Origin: Succinatimonas sp. UBA6849
Lineage (GTDB): Bacteria > Pseudomonadota > Gammaproteobacteria > Enterobacterales > Succinivibrionaceae
Assembly: GCA_002449335.1 (NCBI GenBank)
Contig: DKDL01000079.1
Location: 1-18,242 of the forward strand
Reading direction: 5' to 3'
DNA: 18,242 nucleotides
The notes below the pieces were generated by a model. That model saw only the letters and a list, made by a program, of their open reading frames with translations, did not search any database and was not told the origin of the DNA. A program made the translations under genes and the position numbers. Positions 16,430 through 18,242 of the stretch are shown here, piece by piece. Position 1 is the stretch's first letter, and every line of letters starts with the position of its first letter.

Positions 16430-18094
16430 ATGTTTAAGGCACTAAAAGAAATTATCAAAACTAAGCTTTCTTTTTCATTGAGAATAAGCAGTCTAGTTGG
16501 AACATATTTCCTGTTCAAATTCGGACTGTATTTCATGAATCTGTCTGGATTTGATTTTGCATTAAATTTAGTGCTGTTTTTACTCTGCCTATTCTCAATT
16601 AGAGTAAAGTCTTTAAACAAGATTTATAAGACCTTTTTAATCATCTTTGGTCTAGTACTGCTTTATCATGACAGTTACTTGCCAATGCTGTCCCCTCAGG
16701 TAGTTTATGAGGAAAAAGGTATAGCTGGCGTATTTGAGTTGCTCTCTACCTTTGTCTCAGATTACTTTGATTTTAGTTATTTAGGTATCTTTATACTGGT
16801 ATTTATTGCAGTCTTCTTTATCAATGACTTTTTAAAGGTCACAACTATTGTTGTTATCTGCTTTATAACTGTTGCTTGTCTTAATATTTCTGCTTTGAGT
16901 GTGGCTAAAGAGAGCAAATCACAGTCTGTTGAAAATGTAGTTGCTGACAGTGCTGATATTCCTCCTCAGATAGGAACAGCTGACAGTCAGGGTGTTGAAA
17001 ACTATTTACAGACTTTTCTGGAGTTAGAGAGACAACGTATTGTAACCATGCCATCTACGCTACCTGAGAACTTTACCCCATTTGATATAGTGATTGTAAA
17101 TATCTGTTCTATGGCAACTGATGATATTGAAGCTTCAAATCTGTTAAAACATCCTTTGTTCAGAACCTTTGATTTCAGCTTTGATACCTTTAACTCTGTA
17201 TCATCTTATTCAACACCTTCATCATTAAGATTGTTACGTTCTAACTGCGGTCAAATGACTGAAGCTCAGATGTATAAAGAAAGAAGATCTGAGTGTGAAC
17301 TTATTACCTCTGTAGAACAGTTAGGTTATCAAAGTGAAGTCTATTTTGACCACAACGGTAAATATGGTGACTATTTAAAGACCTTACATGATTTAGGCGG
17401 TTTAAACGAGAATATCCATGATCTGTCAAAGCTTGCTGTAAAGTATAATGCCTTTGATGGAAGTGCGATTAGAAGTGACTCTGACTTATTTAAGGCTTAT
17501 GTAAATAACATTGCAAGAAACGGCAATGTTAACAATATCACTTTCATGAACCTCCTATCTTTACATGACGGTAACAGATTAGCTGGTGAAAAGAAATCAC
17601 AAAGCTATGCTCCTCGTTTAAAGCTCTTACTAGACAATCTTGAGGATTTTATTAAAGATATTAAAGACTCTAATCGAAACACCCTCTTTATCATGGTTCC
17701 AGAGCATGGCGCTGCCATCCGTGGAGACAAGATGCAGATTGCAAAGCTAAGAGAAATACCTACTGATAAGATCACCAGAATTCCTGTGGGTGTAAGTTTC
17801 TTAGGTGCACAAAGAAATGCTGTAGGGGGGGGTACTGCTAAGGCTCACAAGACTCAGAGGATCAAAGGATTCTATAGCTATTTAGCTATTTCTGAGATAG
17901 TAAAGCGCTCAATTGAAGACAATGTCTTTGCAAAAAATGAAGAAGACAGCAAGACTGATAAGATTGCTGATGTTTTCTACGATTTACCACAAACAGCATT
18001 TATTGCTGAATCAACCAATGCTTACTATATGAATTTCCAACACCAGGATTTTTATAAGCTAAAGGGTGAGCACTGGGAAAAATACATAAAGTAA
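16430..18094 (+). CDS. bcsG: BcsG paralogue 2, cellulose phosphoethanolamine transferase (active-site intact)
   Basis: This inner-membrane enzyme should move phosphoethanolamine from phosphatidylethanolamine onto cellulose on the periplasmic side. It is 554 aa (E. coli 559), with about five membrane segments in the first 155 residues and a periplasmic catalytic domain after that. All expected residues are present: C226 (in NICS), Y260 and nucleophile S261 (in SYS), H379 (in LHDGN), E425 and H426 (in PEHG). The spacings C-to-S (35) and H-to-E (46) equal those of E. coli. Cysteines C273 and C289 match the structural disulfide. A GGG triplet at 466-468 sits in an insertion and is encoded by a run of eight G. 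The gene lies 139 bases after copy 1, with a modest Shine-Dalgarno (AGG). Confidence 0.93.
   Translation: MFKALKEIIKTKLSFSLRISSLVGTYFLFKFGLYFMNLSGFDFALNLVLFLLCLFSIRVKSLNKIYKTFLIIFGLVLLYHDSYLPMLSPQVVYEEKGIAGVFELLSTFVSDYFDFSYLGIFILVFIAVFFINDFLKVTTIVVICFITVACLNISALSVAKESKSQSVENVVADSADIPPQIGTADSQGVENYLQTFLELERQRIVTMPSTLPENFTPFDIVIVNICSMATDDIEASNLLKHPLFRTFDFSFDTFNSVSSYSTPSSLRLLRSNCGQMTEAQMYKERRSECELITSVEQLGYQSEVYFDHNGKYGDYLKTLHDLGGLNENIHDLSKLAVKYNAFDGSAIRSDSDLFKAYVNNIARNGNVNNITFMNLLSLHDGNRLAGEKKSQSYAPRLKLLLDNLEDFIKDIKDSNRNTLFIMVPEHGAAIRGDKMQIAKLREIPTDKITRIPVGVSFLGAQRNAVGGGTAKAHKTQRIKGFYSYLAISEIVKRSIEDNVFAKNEEDSKTDKIADVFYDLPQTAFIAESTNAYYMNFQHQDFYKLKGEHWEKYIK
17825..17832 (+). repeat. Homopolymer G8 tract inside the intact bcsG
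   Basis: Eight consecutive G encode Gly466-Gly468 in a loop inserted relative to E. coli. One extra G would give a stop after three codons (TAC TGC TAA); loss of one G would give a TAG at 17882-17884. Either change removes about the last 86 residues. No comparable tract occurs elsewhere in the operon; the longest other G run noticed is five. Confidence 0.95.
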
Positions 18095-18110
18095 CAGAAG
18101 GCATTTATAT

Positions 18111-18136
18111 CGCTTTTATAAGCTAAAAAACGTTTT
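18111..18136 (+). terminator. Weak candidate terminator after bcsG
   Basis: CGCTTTT (18111-18117) can pair with the A-rich right arm (18126-18132) with one mismatch, followed by TTTT. The stem is AT-rich and unstable, so this is a tentative call. No better hairpin lies between the bcsG stop and the tRNA promoter, so readthrough into the tRNA is possible. Confidence 0.25.
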
Positions 18137-18173
18137 GATAATTGTTTTATAAAAAAATTTTTACCAAAAAGTG

Positions 18174-18202
18174 TTGACACCATTACACTTTGTCTTTATA
18201 AT
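18174..18202 (+). promoter_or_regulatory. Perfect consensus sigma70 promoter for tRNA-Asn
   Basis: TTGACA (18174-18179) and TATAAT (18197-18202) are separated by exactly 17 bases, a full match to the sigma70 consensus. Transcription would start near 18209, about 14 bases before the tRNA, as usual for strong stable-RNA promoters. Confidence 0.92.
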
Positions 18203-18222
18203 CATCTGCGTTTTCACGGTGT

Positions 18223-18242
18223 TCCTCCTTAGTTCAGTCGGT
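18223..18242 (+). tRNA. tRNA-Asn, 5' part (cut by window end)
   Basis: The 20 bases begin with a 7-base acceptor arm TCCTCCT, then T8, A9 and the D-arm start GTTCAGTCGGT. This matches the 5' end of gammaproteobacterial tRNA-Asn (E. coli differs only at acceptor positions 6 and 7). The anticodon lies outside the window, so the identity is by similarity of the 5' end only. A perfect promoter precedes it. Confidence 0.75.

Noticed and set aside
18223..18242. tRNA-Asn as the attachment site of a genomic island containing bcs
   Set aside because: The 5' end of the tRNA faces the operon, whereas integrases usually use the 3' end; no integrase or direct-repeat att site is visible.

Overview
The window is a low-GC gammaproteobacterial segment. 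It holds the nucleotide-excision-repair gene uvrB on the minus strand, one long plus-strand cellulose synthase (bcs) operon, and the first 20 bases of a tRNA-Asn gene at the right edge. The operon has the enterobacterial type II set (BcsE, BcsF and BcsG with A, B, Z, C), which points to phosphoethanolamine (pEtN) cellulose. Low GC, heavy use of TTA for leucine and AGA for arginine, and distance from the E. coli proteins suggest a host such as the Succinivibrionaceae. That placement is inference, not shown by any marker.

Layout: 20-50 bidirectional-type terminator; 64-2103 uvrB (-); 2104-2602 divergent intergenic region with candidate promoters, a CRP-like site and several dyads; 2603-18094 bcs genes in the order R-like, Q, A, B, Z, C, E, F, G (copy 1), G (copy 2); 18095-18222 AT-rich spacer with a perfect-consensus sigma70 promoter; 18223 onward tRNA-Asn, cut by the window end. 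In E. coli the R-Q-A-B-Z-C and E-F-G groups are divergent operons; here they form one collinear unit.

Expected division of labour: BcsA polymerises UDP-glucose and extrudes the chain under c-di-GMP control through its PilZ domain; BcsB guides the chain in the periplasm; BcsC carries it through the outer membrane; BcsR, Q, E and F form the cytoplasmic and inner-membrane regulatory part, with BcsE as a second c-di-GMP sensor; BcsG adds pEtN to the chain.

The unusual feature is a pattern of selective active-site loss. BcsA, the PilZ site and the BcsE RxGD motif are intact. BcsZ (GH8 cellulase) has lysine where the catalytic acid should be. BcsQ has lost most of its P-loop. The bcsG gene is duplicated in tandem: the first copy keeps membrane segments and structural cysteines but has lost every catalytic and zinc-site residue I can place, while the second copy keeps them all. 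The intact copy also carries a run of eight G in an AT-rich gene, where a one-base slip either way would truncate the protein, so pEtN decoration may be phase variable. Comparisons with E. coli Bcs proteins rest on remembered reference sequences, not on a database search.
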